From: Thalassobacillus devorans
Lineage (GTDB): Bacteria; Bacillota; Bacilli; Bacillales; Halobacillaceae
Length of the DNA: 64,000 nucleotides
Direction of reading: 5' to 3'
NCBI RefSeq assembly: GCF_900176565.1
Contig: NZ_FXEH01000004.1
Location: 372,001-436,000, forward strand
Under the pieces are notes generated by a model. The model did no database searches. It worked only from the letters and a program-made list of their open reading frames with translations, and was not told the DNA's origin. Both the position numbers and the translations under genes were made by a program. Below, one piece after another: positions 9,118 through 17,455 of this stretch. The stretch's first letter is position 1. Each line of letters starts with the position of its first letter.

Positions 9118-9678
9118 ATGACTGCTGTAATAACTGAGCCCTCTATGAACAATACAGAAAAAATAGAAAATCTCACTGAAGCAGCCATGCAGGCTGTTAC
9201 AGCGGAAATGGTAACCGGAATTGCCGGGAAAGTCGTGGAAATGATCGAAGTTGCTGATGATGTTCTACAGCCGGAAACGGTGGAGCTGCTAAGGACTTTC
9301 CCGGAAGTCAGTGAAAATTTACAACGAACTTTAATGGAAGTGAAAAAGCTGGAAGAAAGCGGAACAATAAAGACTTTGGCAGAAGCTGCTGAACTGGTCC
9401 AAAGTATGAAGTCCGCTATGACTGGTCCTATGATTTCCGATATGATGGACAAGGTAATCAGAGGAATTGAACTTGGGGATGAACTTGTACAAAAAGGAGC
9501 CGTCGAACTTGCAGACGGTATGGTAGGTGCTTTTGATATGGCGATGCAGGAGCAGACTTATAGGGAACCTCCTTCCATGATGCAGTTGATGCGGATGATG
9601 AACGATAAAGAAACGCGGAAAGGTCTCAGTCTCATGCTGTCGTTTGTAAAGAAGCTGCCAGCGGAACTCTATAAATGA
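9118..9678 (+). CDS. DUF1641 family protein
   Basis: A 186-residue helical protein of the DUF1641 group, recognised by its amphipathic repeated helices and a C-terminal part that includes MQLMRMMNDKETRKGLSLML. It follows the SQR-like gene by 12 nt with a GGAGGGG ribosome binding site and ends the operon before a terminator. DUF1641 genes are often found beside formate dehydrogenase or SQR-like genes; the molecular function is not established. I infer an accessory or membrane-tethering role for the flavoprotein. Confidence 0.8.
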   Translation: MTAVITEPSMNNTEKIENLTEAAMQAVTAEMVTGIAGKVVEMIEVADDVLQPETVELLRTFPEVSENLQRTLMEVKKLEESGTIKTLAEAAELVQSMKSAMTGPMISDMMDKVIRGIELGDELVQKGAVELADGMVGAFDMAMQEQTYREPPSMMQLMRMMNDKETRKGLSLMLSFVKKLPAELYK

Positions 9679-9682
9679 CAAA

Positions 9683-9709
9683 GCAGCCCTTCAAAGGGGC
9701 TGTTTTTTG
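9683..9709 (+). terminator. Terminator of the sulfur operon
   Basis: CAGCCCTT pairs with AAGGGGCTG around a 2-nt loop, followed by six T residues. Confidence 0.85.
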
Positions 9710-9868
9710 TCTGGAAAACATTAAAATCACATGATTATGGATACTCCTTTGTAGCTGGTTGACTTCAACTCCAGAAGTTTGAGATGAATACCCCCTTCTT
9801 TTTCTGTTATTATATAAAAAGTTATGGAATATTAAAATGAGGTCAGCAAATGAGAGGACGTGTTAGTC

Positions 9869-10606
9869 ATGGATATAAAACTGATTGCACTTGATATGGA
9901 TGGTACCCTCGTCAATGACGAAGGCCATGTTTCAGAGGAGAATGAACAAGCTATTCAACGAGCTAAGGAAAAGGGGCTTCATGTCGTTTTAAGTACCGGT
10001 CGCTCCTTGCCGAATTGCCGGGATATTGCTGAAGAGCTTGGCCGGTCTTCCTATATTGTCACCGTCAATGGGGGAGAGATTTATGATCATAATTTTAAAT
10101 TAGTGGATCGCCAGCCGCTCGAAGCCAGCCTGGTCAAGCGGTTATGGGAATTGAAAGAACAGCATGATACCATTTTTTGGTCGAGTACTTCAGAAGGAAT
10201 GTTCAATTCTGGACAACCATTCGACCGGGATATTGAAACGTATGAATGGCTGAAGTTCGGGTTCGATATTGAAGATGATGAAGTGCGTCAGGTTATTTAT
10301 GATGAATTAGTAAAAAATGAAGCATTGGAAGTGACTAATTCAAGCCTGACAAATATCGAAGTCAATGCTGCCGGTGTTAATAAAGCCGCTGCCTTACGAA
10401 AGGTAACCAACTGGCTTGACCTGTCCATGAACGAGATTATGGCGGTCGGTGACAGCCTGAACGACATAGCAATGATCCGTGAGGCTGGGTTTGGTGTAGC
10501 GATGGGAAATGCACAGGACATCGTTAAAGAGGAAGCAGACTGGGTGACATTGTCGAATACAGACCACGGCGTCGCCCATGTAATTGAACGAATTCTGAAC
10601 GATTGA
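9869..10606 (+). CDS. Cof-type HAD-IIB family phosphatase
   Basis: A 245-residue HAD hydrolase of the Cof/IIB group. Motif I is ALDMDGTLVND, motif II STGRS, motif III a Lys after the cap (NKAAALRKV), motif IV AVGDSLNDIAMI. The C2 cap (about residues 85-190) and the GFGVAMGNAQDIVKEEADWVT ending are typical. These enzymes dephosphorylate sugar phosphates or cofactors in the cytoplasm; the substrate is not predictable. The ATG at 9869 is preferred over GTG at 9860 because GAGAGG (9852-9857) would be only 2 nt from the latter. Confidence 0.9.
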   Translation: MDIKLIALDMDGTLVNDEGHVSEENEQAIQRAKEKGLHVVLSTGRSLPNCRDIAEELGRSSYIVTVNGGEIYDHNFKLVDRQPLEASLVKRLWELKEQHDTIFWSSTSEGMFNSGQPFDRDIETYEWLKFGFDIEDDEVRQVIYDELVKNEALEVTNSSLTNIEVNAAGVNKAAALRKVTNWLDLSMNEIMAVGDSLNDIAMIREAGFGVAMGNAQDIVKEEADWVTLSNTDHGVAHVIERILND

Positions 10607-10635
10607 TCAGAAAATTCCGGTAATCGATAGGGATA

Positions 10636-10644
10636 TGGTATAAT
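10636..10644 (+). promoter_or_regulatory. Extended -10 promoter of the usp gene
   Basis: TGGTATAAT at 10636-10644 is a perfect extended -10 element, about 34 nt before the UspA-family start. No good -35 box is visible. Confidence 0.5.
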
Positions 10645-10677
10645 TGAGGTAGATTCCTAGAGAAGGGAAGGGGTAAA

Positions 10678-11103
10678 ATGGTCAAGAAATACATCGTACC
10701 GGTAGACGGTTCCGAGCACTCCCTGCGTGCCCTTGATTATGCCGCTAAGCTAGCAGGACAAAATGGAAGTCGTATCCTTCTCGTCAACGTACAACCGCTA
10801 TTCGACACGTATAACACTCATCGTGTTTTTACTAATGAAGAAATTGAAGCTCAGCAGGAAAAAGCAGCTAACGAAGCAATTGCTCTGGCGGATGAACATC
10901 TGAAAAGCGTTCCTGTATCGGTAGAAACGAGAAAGATGGCTGGAAAAGTAGCTCCAGCTATATGTGAAGTGGCGGATGAGGAAGAAGTCGAAGGAATCAT
11001 TATGGGATCCCGTGGAATGGGCGCATTGAAAGGTGCGATTTTAGGCAGCATAAGCTACAGCGTCCTACATTCTGCAAAAGTCCCCGTAACTATAGTACCA
11101 TAG
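10678..11103 (+). CDS. Universal stress protein, UspA family
   Basis: A 141-residue UspA-fold protein. The first strand and loop VPVDGSEHSLRALDYAAKLA and the ATP-binding motif GSRGMGALKGAILGSIS (G-x2-G-x9-G-S/T) are intact, so it should be an ATP-binding member. These proteins accumulate under stress or growth arrest and form dimers. Monocistronic, with its own promoter and terminator. The precise role is unknown, as for most of the family. Confidence 0.92.
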   Translation: MVKKYIVPVDGSEHSLRALDYAAKLAGQNGSRILLVNVQPLFDTYNTHRVFTNEEIEAQQEKAANEAIALADEHLKSVPVSVETRKMAGKVAPAICEVADEEEVEGIIMGSRGMGALKGAILGSISYSVLHSAKVPVTIVP

Positions 11104-11112
11104 AAGTTTAAG

Positions 11113-11140
11113 TCAGCCCCACTTATGGGCTGGGTTTTTT
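11113..11140 (+). terminator. Terminator of the usp gene
   Basis: CAGCCC (11114-11119) pairs with GGGCTG (11127-11132), then a GG and six T residues. Confidence 0.75.
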
Positions 11141-11200
11141 GTTGCGCATGAGCATGCTGCTGCGAAGTGGGCGTCTGAGCGCGAAAATAAAAACATAAAA

Positions 11201-11236
11201 ATGCTTTATAGTGGAAGACCACTATAAAGCATTTTT
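11201..11236. terminator. Perfect 14-bp hairpin terminator reaching into dinB-like coding sequence
   Basis: ATGCTTTATAGTGG (11201-11214) and CCACTATAAAGCAT (11219-11232) form a perfect 14-bp stem with a 4-nt loop, flanked by A/T runs on both sides. On the - strand the hairpin includes the last codons and the stop (11222-11224) of the DinB gene. Confidence 0.8.
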
Positions 11237-11713
11237 TATTTCTTTCATCTGTTCCAGATGACGGAGCTCATGATATCCGATGAACTCGACCCATTGTAAC
11301 AGGTTCATTTTGCCAAAAGCAGGATGAGGCATCGCTCTTTTTCGAAAATCCTCTTCCTCATAGTTTCGAAGGAGAAACAGCAAGGAATCTCTGCTTTTGG
11401 AGAGACTATCCAAAGCTTCATCAAGGGAATCAAATTTGCCTTTTGGACGAAGCGATTCCGGTGCCTCTACTTTATGGGAGCGATCCACCGTTCGCTCAAT
11501 AGGCTTTTCCTTCGCTTCCTGAACGTCCTCTTCAGCTAATGATTTTTTTAGCTGCTGAGTCACCCATCCTTCGATTAAATATAAATGTTCCAGTGTTTCC
11601 AGGATGGACCATGTATGTTCATCCGGTTTTTTTCGTGCTTCTTCATCGGTAAGGTCAGCCATGGAAGCAATCACTTGCTGGCGTTGTTCTTCAATTTTAT
11701 ACACTGATTTCAC
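11222..11713 (-). CDS. DinB/YfiT-like four-helix bundle protein
   Basis: A 163-residue helical protein of the DinB superfamily. The metal-binding histidines expected in this fold are visible as LEHLYLIEGW in helix 2 and FIGYHELRHLEQM in the last helix. Bacillus relatives include damage-induced DinB and the bacillithiol S-transferases; which of these activities applies cannot be read from the sequence. Monocistronic, convergent with usp. The stop codon lies inside a shared terminator hairpin. Confidence 0.82.
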   Translation of the reverse strand: MKSVYKIEEQRQQVIASMADLTDEEARKKPDEHTWSILETLEHLYLIEGWVTQQLKKSLAEEDVQEAKEKPIERTVDRSHKVEAPESLRPKGKFDSLDEALDSLSKSRDSLLFLLRNYEEEDFRKRAMPHPAFGKMNLLQWVEFIGYHELRHLEQMKEIKNAL

Positions 11714-11827
11714 CCTTTCAACTGGAATGCATGCTATGTTCTATCATAAAATAATTCTATTCATTTGAAAAATGATGACAATTATAGGTAGTCTTATTAC
11801 ATACATTCATGTAAAAGAGGGATCAGC

Positions 11828-12886
11828 TTGAAGAAAATACATAGCGATATAGTACAATTTCGAGGTACCCATTATGATTTTGGCTATAAACAGGGGGAGC
11901 TATTAAAAGATTCTCTGACAGTCAAAAACCGTGAAAAACAATGGAAGGTAAGAATTCCAAGGTTTACGGTGGAAGAAGAAGAAGTAAAAGCAGCCATCAC
12001 TAAATTCGCACCAGGTGTCTGGGCGGAACTGGAAGGGTTACGGGATAGCCTTGGCTGGCCAATGGAACGGGTGATGAAAGAATTTGGCGGCTACCGTGTT
12101 AATTATCAAAAGTCCGGGTGTTCGATACTGACGGGAAAAGACTTTTTCGTGCGGAATTATGATTATCAGCCGAAAACATATGAAGGCCGATATGTCTTTT
12201 TCCAGCCGACCGATCAAGGATATGCCATCGCTGGTCCAACACAGCGAATTACCGGACGTATGGACGGAATGAATGAGAAAGGACTTGTGCTGGGGTATAA
12301 TTTCATGCATCGCAAAAAGCCGGGCTTAGGTTTCATCTGCTGTATGATCGGTCGTCTCATATTAGAGAGCTGTGCTGATGTAGCGGATGCAATCGCCATG
12401 TTAAAGGAAATCCCCCATCGTCACTCTTTCAGTTATATTGTGTATGATCGAAGTGGACAGACCTATGTAGTTGAGGCTTCCCCGCGTGGTGTCGAAGTTC
12501 GTCAATCAGCAATGTGCACCAATCATTTTGAAATTATGAAGCATGAAAATCGTAATCACCTCGCTGATTCCTATAAGCGAATGGATGCGATGGAGCGTGG
12601 TGGTGCCAAGCAGGCTTATGAAGCTTTCCGTGTCATGAATGATACGGATAAAGGTGTATTTTCGAAAAAATACAAGAGCTGGGCTGGTACCATCCACACA
12701 TCCGTCTATCTTCCCCATCAGATGAAAACCTGGTTTGCCTTAGGTGGAGACCAGGAGCCTACCGAATTGGACTTCGGTAAATGGCTAAAAGGAGAAGATA
12801 TTGAGATGGCACACATCACCGGCGAAGTGGATACGGATATTCCATTCGTCCACATTGATAATGGGGCGCATTTCAGTTCCAGATAG
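11828..12886 (+). CDS. C45-type acyltransferase/amidohydrolase (Ntn hydrolase)
   Basis: A 352-residue protein of the C45 (penicillin acyltransferase-like) family. These are made as precursors and cleave themselves before a Cys, which becomes the N-terminal nucleophile. The candidate is Cys98 in QKSGCSILTG, followed by the typical FVRNYDYQP motif; GRMDGMNEKGLVLGYN and YVVEASPRGVEV are other conserved segments. No signal peptide is seen, so it should be cytoplasmic. Start is TTG at 11828 after AGAGGGATC. Monocistronic. The substrate (an N-acyl amide or beta-lactam-like compound) is unknown. Confidence 0.85.
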   Translation: MKKIHSDIVQFRGTHYDFGYKQGELLKDSLTVKNREKQWKVRIPRFTVEEEEVKAAITKFAPGVWAELEGLRDSLGWPMERVMKEFGGYRVNYQKSGCSILTGKDFFVRNYDYQPKTYEGRYVFFQPTDQGYAIAGPTQRITGRMDGMNEKGLVLGYNFMHRKKPGLGFICCMIGRLILESCADVADAIAMLKEIPHRHSFSYIVYDRSGQTYVVEASPRGVEVRQSAMCTNHFEIMKHENRNHLADSYKRMDAMERGGAKQAYEAFRVMNDTDKGVFSKKYKSWAGTIHTSVYLPHQMKTWFALGGDQEPTELDFGKWLKGEDIEMAHITGEVDTDIPFVHIDNGAHFSSR

Positions 12887-12905
12887 AATAGATTAGCTTG
12901 AAATA

Positions 12906-12941
12906 GAGGACCATAAGTGTAACCGCTTGTGGTCTTTTTTT
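12906..12941 (+). terminator. Terminator of the C45 gene
   Basis: GACCATAAG pairs imperfectly with CTTGTGGTC, followed by seven T residues. Confidence 0.75.
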
Positions 12942-13029
12942 AGTATTTAGGCAAGTACCGTAAAACTTATGATACGATAAAAGATAGTGTGACAATCGGA
13001 GAAATCAACATACAGGGGAAGTGAAGGAT

Positions 13030-14337
13030 TTGGACAAAGCAAAATTATATGACTTGATTGGTATTGGTGCAGGACCGTTCAACTTGAGCCTGGCAGCACT
13101 ATTGGATGAACAGCCGGAAATAGATGCCATGTTTTTTGAACAAAAGGAAAGGTTCGAGTGGCATCCTGGAATGCTGATTGAAGGCACGAAGCTCCAGGTA
13201 CCGTTTCTGGCTGATTTAGTTACTATGGCAGATCCGCGCAGCAAGTATACATTTTTAAACTATATCAATGAAAATGAGCGTATGTATCAGTTTTATTTTT
13301 TACAGCGCCTGGATATCCCCCGCCGGGAGTATAATGATTATTGCCAGTGGGTGGCTGGTCAGCTTTCCAGTTGTAAGTTCGGGTACCGGGTGACGAACCT
13401 TAGGCATGTGAAGGACAACGAAGCTTATTTTGAAGTAGAGGTTGTGAACCTTGCCACGAATGAAACACATGCTTTCCGCACGAAAAATCTCGTGTTAGGG
13501 ACTGGAAGCGTCCCAGCCGTTCCTGCATCATTGCAAGGGTTGCCGGAGGAAGATGTGTTCCATACGGCTGATTTCCTAAACCATCAGGATCGGTGTAAAA
13601 GAGCAAAATCAGTGACGGTGGTCGGATCGGGGCAAAGCGCTGCGGAAGCGTTCCGGGAATTGTTGAAAGAACAAAAACAATATGGCTACCGGCTTGATTG
13701 GATTACGCGTTCCCCAGGGTTTGATTCGATGGAAGAGTCGAAACTAAGTTTGGAACATTTCTCCCCGGACTATGTCAATTACTTTTACCAGCTTCCCCAG
13801 GAGAAAAAAGATGAAATATTTCCGACCCAGGGCTTATATTATAAAGGAATCAGCAACCACACGGTGACCGATATCTATAACCTGTTGTATGAACATTCGG
13901 TTGGCGGTGAACCATTAGATGTAGGGCTTCAAGTATTGTCAGAAGTAGAAAAAATAGAACAGAAATCGAATGGAGAAGGCTACGAACTTACCTGCAGGCA
14001 GACGGAAACAGACGAAACGTTTACCCATGCCAGTGAGGTAGTGGTAACGGCAACCGGTTATAAGCCCCTTGTCCCCGAATTCATTGACAGTCTGGATTCC
14101 ATCATTGAGTGGGATGAGAAAGGGCGATATAAAGTAGAAGCGGATTATCGTTTGAAAACAACCGAAGAAGCGAACGAAATCTATGTACACAGTGGCATCT
14201 CTCACACCCATGGGGTAGGCTCTACCAATCTTGGATTGGCGATTCACCGAAACAAAGTTATTATCAATCATCTGCTTGACCGGGAAGTTTACAAACTTCC
14301 AGCTAAGAATGTCTTCCAAAACTTCAGCGCTCGATAA
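13030..14337 (+). CDS. IucD/RhbE-like N-hydroxylating monooxygenase, stand-alone paralogue
   Basis: A 435-residue flavin-dependent N-monooxygenase of the lysine/ornithine/diaminopropane hydroxylase family that makes hydroxamate iron ligands. It shows the FAD motif GIGAGPFNLSLAAL, the substrate segment FEWHPGMLIEGTKLQVPFLADLV, the NADPH motif VVGSGQSAAE and the ATGY motif TATGYKP. It is clearly paralogous to the protein at 47490-48830 in the siderophore operon, but sits alone between its own terminators, with no Fur box I can see. Start: AGGGG (13014-13018) is adjacent to GTG 13021, so TTG at 13030 is more likely. It might make a second siderophore or be a spare copy. Confidence 0.9.
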   Translation: MDKAKLYDLIGIGAGPFNLSLAALLDEQPEIDAMFFEQKERFEWHPGMLIEGTKLQVPFLADLVTMADPRSKYTFLNYINENERMYQFYFLQRLDIPRREYNDYCQWVAGQLSSCKFGYRVTNLRHVKDNEAYFEVEVVNLATNETHAFRTKNLVLGTGSVPAVPASLQGLPEEDVFHTADFLNHQDRCKRAKSVTVVGSGQSAAEAFRELLKEQKQYGYRLDWITRSPGFDSMEESKLSLEHFSPDYVNYFYQLPQEKKDEIFPTQGLYYKGISNHTVTDIYNLLYEHSVGGEPLDVGLQVLSEVEKIEQKSNGEGYELTCRQTETDETFTHASEVVVTATGYKPLVPEFIDSLDSIIEWDEKGRYKVEADYRLKTTEEANEIYVHSGISHTHGVGSTNLGLAIHRNKVIINHLLDREVYKLPAKNVFQNFSAR

Positions 14338-14340
14338 CAA

Positions 14341-14375
14341 ACGACCAGCCCTTCATCTTGAGGGCTGGTTGTTTG
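14341..14375 (+). terminator. Terminator of the monooxygenase gene
   Basis: ACCAGCCCT pairs with AGGGCTGGT around a 7-nt loop and is followed by TGTTTG. It may also serve the convergent NhaC gene. Confidence 0.75.
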
Positions 14376-14399
14376 CTTATGAAGCTATAAAATTCACGT

Positions 14400-15809
14400 T
14401 TACATAAAAAAGGAAAAGGCAAAGTAGATTACAGCCGCTACACCCGCAGCAATAAGAGCGGGTTTCAGCTTGAATTTAGCATATTTGACCGGATTAAGAT
14501 CTAATATTCCTGCTGTAGTATTGGTATCATCGCTTAAAGGGGAGGCAAACGCACCGAACGTCCCACTGGCAAAGACGGCTCCGATGACAATCGGCAATGA
14601 GCTACCTGCAGATACGGCGATCGACACTCCGACAGGCATTAGAATCCCCCAGGTTCCCCACGAAGAGCCGATAAAATAAGATAAACCGCACCCAACGATA
14701 AAGAGGACAACGGCTACATAGCCAGGAGGTATCCATCCGAAGGAAGACGAAACCGTATCAGCGAACTGCAAAGCTTCAGAACCTTTGCTCAATCCCCATA
14801 CCATCGCAAGCAGTACGATAACCCCCATCATTTCATTTCCTTCATGTATCAACGTATTCATCATCGTTCGTAAGGGCTGGCGGACGATTTTCAGATAGAC
14901 CATCAGTAATACGATGGTCAGCACTACGGCCAATACCATAGCATCAAGCACATTAGCGTTAATTAAGGCTTGAAACCCTTGTTCACCTTTAGCCAAACCA
15001 AGCACGTACATCAATAAAAAAGTCAGGATAATCACACTGAACAAAGGTATGATCAATGTCCACGGTCTGGTAGGCAGATTTTTGGCGACAGCTGGGTGGC
15101 AGTCCTCCCATTGGTCGTCTTCTTCGTTTGCTTGTTTTGTTCCATCTTCCGCATCGGTTGCAGACTTTTTATTCCGGTGAAAAAAGCTGAGATAGAATCC
15201 AATCCCGAGCATAGCGAATGCGAAAAAATTGAACGGAATACTTTGAAGGTAGAGTCTATAAGGGTCGCCTTCAGTCCCAGCCTGATGAATTGACATCTCA
15301 ATTACCGAGCTCATATATCCTACAAAAGCGGTAGCCACCGGAATTAAAACAACAAGCGGAGAAGCGGTCGTTTCAATGACAAAGGCTAATTCCTGCTTCG
15401 TCATTGGCAGCTTTTTTCGCATGGCTTTCATTACAGGAGCGATAGTGACAATACGGAAACTGGGGGCGCTGAAGGTGCCGACAGATGACAACCAGGTCAA
15501 TAGGAATGCTCCACGCTTTGTATCCACTTTTTCTGTAGCTGCTCGTACGAACCCCTTTATTCCCCCGGCGAATTTAATAAGCCCTATCAATGCTGAAAAT
15601 GCATAAAGAAAGATGATGATTTTTAAGTTATTTTCGTCTTGTAAACCCTCAATGATGAACTGAAGCGAAGTAGTCATCCCTCCCAGCCAGTCTGGTTCGG
15701 CGAGATACCCAGCGACAACTACAGCCAGTAAGAGACTTGGCACTACTTGTTTCGTCCAAATAGCGGCTACAACCACAGCAACGAACGGTATGACGGACAT
15801 CCAGCCCAT
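14400..15809 (-). CDS. NhaC-family Na+/H+ antiporter
   Basis: A 469-residue membrane protein with about eleven to thirteen hydrophobic segments. NhaC/ion-transporter superfamily features include SVGTFSAPSFRIVTIAPVM, FIGSSWGTWGILMPVG and FGAFASPLSDDTNTTAGI, the last with the conserved Asp pair likely used for ion binding. It would expel Na+ in exchange for H+ or carry a related substrate, consistent with a salt-living organism. ATG 15809 is chosen because AAAGAGGTG lies 5-6 nt upstream. Between the hydrophobic halves is an acidic loop near residues 220-240 (DAEDGTKQANEEDDQWED). Confidence 0.87.
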   Translation of the reverse strand: MGWMSVIPFVAVVVAAIWTKQVVPSLLLAVVVAGYLAEPDWLGGMTTSLQFIIEGLQDENNLKIIIFLYAFSALIGLIKFAGGIKGFVRAATEKVDTKRGAFLLTWLSSVGTFSAPSFRIVTIAPVMKAMRKKLPMTKQELAFVIETTASPLVVLIPVATAFVGYMSSVIEMSIHQAGTEGDPYRLYLQSIPFNFFAFAMLGIGFYLSFFHRNKKSATDAEDGTKQANEEDDQWEDCHPAVAKNLPTRPWTLIIPLFSVIILTFLLMYVLGLAKGEQGFQALINANVLDAMVLAVVLTIVLLMVYLKIVRQPLRTMMNTLIHEGNEMMGVIVLLAMVWGLSKGSEALQFADTVSSSFGWIPPGYVAVVLFIVGCGLSYFIGSSWGTWGILMPVGVSIAVSAGSSLPIVIGAVFASGTFGAFASPLSDDTNTTAGILDLNPVKYAKFKLKPALIAAGVAAVIYFAFSFFM

Positions 15810-15954
15810 ATGTACACCTCTTTCCCTTAGCATGCTCGCTATAGGTTGTGAAAAAAATAAAGGACCTATTCGAAAAAAATGGTTTTTATCCCTTTACTTC
15901 GGCATAGCATTTATTGTAAGATAAGAATTACAAATTTAAATACTATCGTTAACT

Positions 15955-16120
15955 TCTTATCCAGAGAGGCGGAGGGACTGGCCCTTTGATGCCCGGCAAC
16001 CATCGGATCGTCATGATTCGAACGGTGCCAATTCCTGCAGGATGAATGATCCTGAAAGATGAGAGGACGTATGCATAAACGTACGGATCCCTTTCTTTTG
16101 GATAAGAGAGGGATCTTTTT
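15955..16120 (+). promoter_or_regulatory. SAM riboswitch (S-box, SAM-I) with terminator
   Basis: The SAM-I core is recognisable: 5' P1 strand CTTATC (15957-15962) and AGAGAGGCGGAGGGACTGG, then GATGCCCGGCAACC, the AAC-GGTGCCAATTCC region and the closing AAAGATGAGAGG near 16056-16067, which pairs with the 5' P1 strand. A terminator follows: GATCCCT (16087-16093) with AGGGATC (16109-16115), then five T residues. In this family SAM binding favours the terminator, so genes downstream are on when SAM is low. The next gene is msrA, 160 nt further, with a repeat element between. Confidence 0.92.
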
Positions 16121-16121
16121 A

Positions 16122-16216
16122 TACTTTAAGCATTTACCTTTGTTAAAGGGATTAAAGTATAAGAAACGCTTAGGTTTTCACCAGAAAGACCTGGTGAGAA
16201 GCTGAGTGTTTCTCAA
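16122..16216 (+). repeat. Hairpin repeat family, copy A
   Basis: Starts TACTTTAAGC directly after the riboswitch T-tract and contains TTAAAGTATAAG, as copies D and E do. Its second half is a long hairpin: AGAAACGCTTAG pairs with CTGAGTGTTTCT, with an inner CACCAG/CTGGTG stem. The inner stem differs in sequence from the other copies but remains paired. Confidence 0.75.
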
Positions 16217-16279
16217 CGTATAAAGGCTCGTCAATCTCTTGCGAAAGAAGTAACGTGAGTGGAAAGGAAGCGATGAGTA

Positions 16280-16753
16280 ATGGCAATAGCAGTATTTTCA
16301 GCAGGATGTTTCTGGGGTGTAGAGGCATGGTTCGAACGTTTAAATGGTGTAGACCAGACAAAAGTAGGTTACAGCGGAGGTACTATTGAAAATCCTTCGT
16401 ATGAATTAGTCAAAACAGGGAAGACCGGCCATGCTGAATCAGTGAAAATAGATTTTGATCCTGAAAAAATTTCTTACTCTGAACTTGTTGATGCATTCTT
16501 TGAATGCCATGATCCAACGACAAGGAATCGTCAAGGAGAAGATATTGGGTCTCAATATCGCTCCATCATTTTCTTTCAAGATGACCGGCAGAAGCAGATT
16601 GCTGCAGAAAAAATTCAGGAATGGAATCAAAAGGGAGTATTTAAAACCGAAATAGTCACCGAGGTCAAACAGGCAGCTCCTTTTTATGAAGCAGAAGAGT
16701 ATCATCAGAAATACTTACAAAAAAATGGAACAGCATCTTGCGGAATCGTGTGA
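16280..16753 (+). CDS. msrA: Peptide-methionine (S)-S-oxide reductase
   Basis: A 157-residue MsrA. It reduces methionine-S-sulfoxide in proteins, returning oxidised methionine to use. The catalytic Cys10 is in the AGCFWGVE motif; YSGGTIENPSYELVKTGKTGHAE and the GEDIGSQYRS motif are conserved, and a resolving Cys154 is near the C-terminus (GTASCGIV). Start ATG 16280 has AAAGGAAG about 9 nt upstream. Only MsrA is present; no msrB follows. Lying downstream of a SAM riboswitch, it may be switched on when SAM, and so methionine, is scarce. Confidence 0.93.
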   Translation: MAIAVFSAGCFWGVEAWFERLNGVDQTKVGYSGGTIENPSYELVKTGKTGHAESVKIDFDPEKISYSELVDAFFECHDPTTRNRQGEDIGSQYRSIIFFQDDRQKQIAAEKIQEWNQKGVFKTEIVTEVKQAAPFYEAEEYHQKYLQKNGTASCGIV

Positions 16754-16776
16754 GCCAATCACACGATTCTTTTTTA
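16743..16776 (+). terminator. Terminator of msrA
   Basis: AATCGTGTGA (16744-16753, including the stop codon) pairs with TCACACGATT, then CTTTTTT. Repeat copy B begins right after it. Confidence 0.85.
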
Positions 16777-16869
16777 TACCTTAAAATTGTGGCTTTGTTA
16801 GGTTTAATGTATAAGGAAATCTAAGGCTTTCGCCATAAGTACTTGGCGATAAACCATTTTTTTCTAATG
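16777..16869 (+). repeat. Hairpin repeat family, copy B
   Basis: Begins TACCTTAAAA one base past the msrA terminator T-tract and ends TTTTTCTAATG. Contains GGCTTTCGCC...GGCGATAAACC, the CGCC/GGCG inner stem shared with copies D and E. Confidence 0.75.
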
Positions 16870-16999
16870 TCATAATTTGAAGCATTCTGTTAAGTTCTTG
16901 CTTTTTGTGACGATATAAGGGGTGAGTGGACCCGCTTTCAGTATGTCTTATCAGCAAATGAGAATACATAACGCACCCAAATAACAGGAGGTAATAGGA

Positions 17000-17428
17000 A
17001 TGATGAAAAAGTTAGTTGGAATGATGATTTTATCTTTAGTGTTGACGCTGGCTGCAGGAGGTAATGTTTTCGCAGCCGATAATGAAGCCGAAAATATGGA
17101 GGCAGCTTTGAAGCTGGCTGATACCACGAATAGTAAAATTTACTTTTTAATTGAGAAAGCTCAGGAAGCAGGAAATGTGCTTCAGGATAATTACCTGCAA
17201 GACATGGAAACAATTGAGGATGAGGAAGAAGCGGCAGCACGTACAGCAAAATATAACCAGGACCTTGATTTGTTGATTGCGTTGCTTGATTACACTACCC
17301 GAACGTTGACCTATACAACCATCAATGCTATAGAAAAACTCGGAGTGGACGCTGAAGTGGAATGGGTAGAGGTGCAGATTGCTGACCGAACAGTAATGGT
17401 TGATCCGGTAAGAGTAGTAGGGGTATAA
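17000..17428 (+). CDS. Small secreted protein of unknown function
   Basis: A 142-residue protein with a clear signal peptide: MMKKL, a hydrophobic core LVGMMILSLVLTLAAGG and a likely cleavage at VFAAD. The mature part is acidic and helical (EAENMEAALKLADTTNSKIYFLIEKAQEAG) with no cysteines and no motif I recognise, ending in a beta-rich EVEWVEVQIADRTVMVDPVRVVGV. It has a strong AGGAGG site and ends 27 nt before the HD-GYP gene, so the two may be co-transcribed. Function unknown. Confidence 0.75.
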   Translation: MMKKLVGMMILSLVLTLAAGGNVFAADNEAENMEAALKLADTTNSKIYFLIEKAQEAGNVLQDNYLQDMETIEDEEEAAARTAKYNQDLDLLIALLDYTTRTLTYTTINAIEKLGVDAEVEWVEVQIADRTVMVDPVRVVGV

Positions 17429-17455
17429 GTTGTTTTGAGCTAAGGAGGAGTGAAT

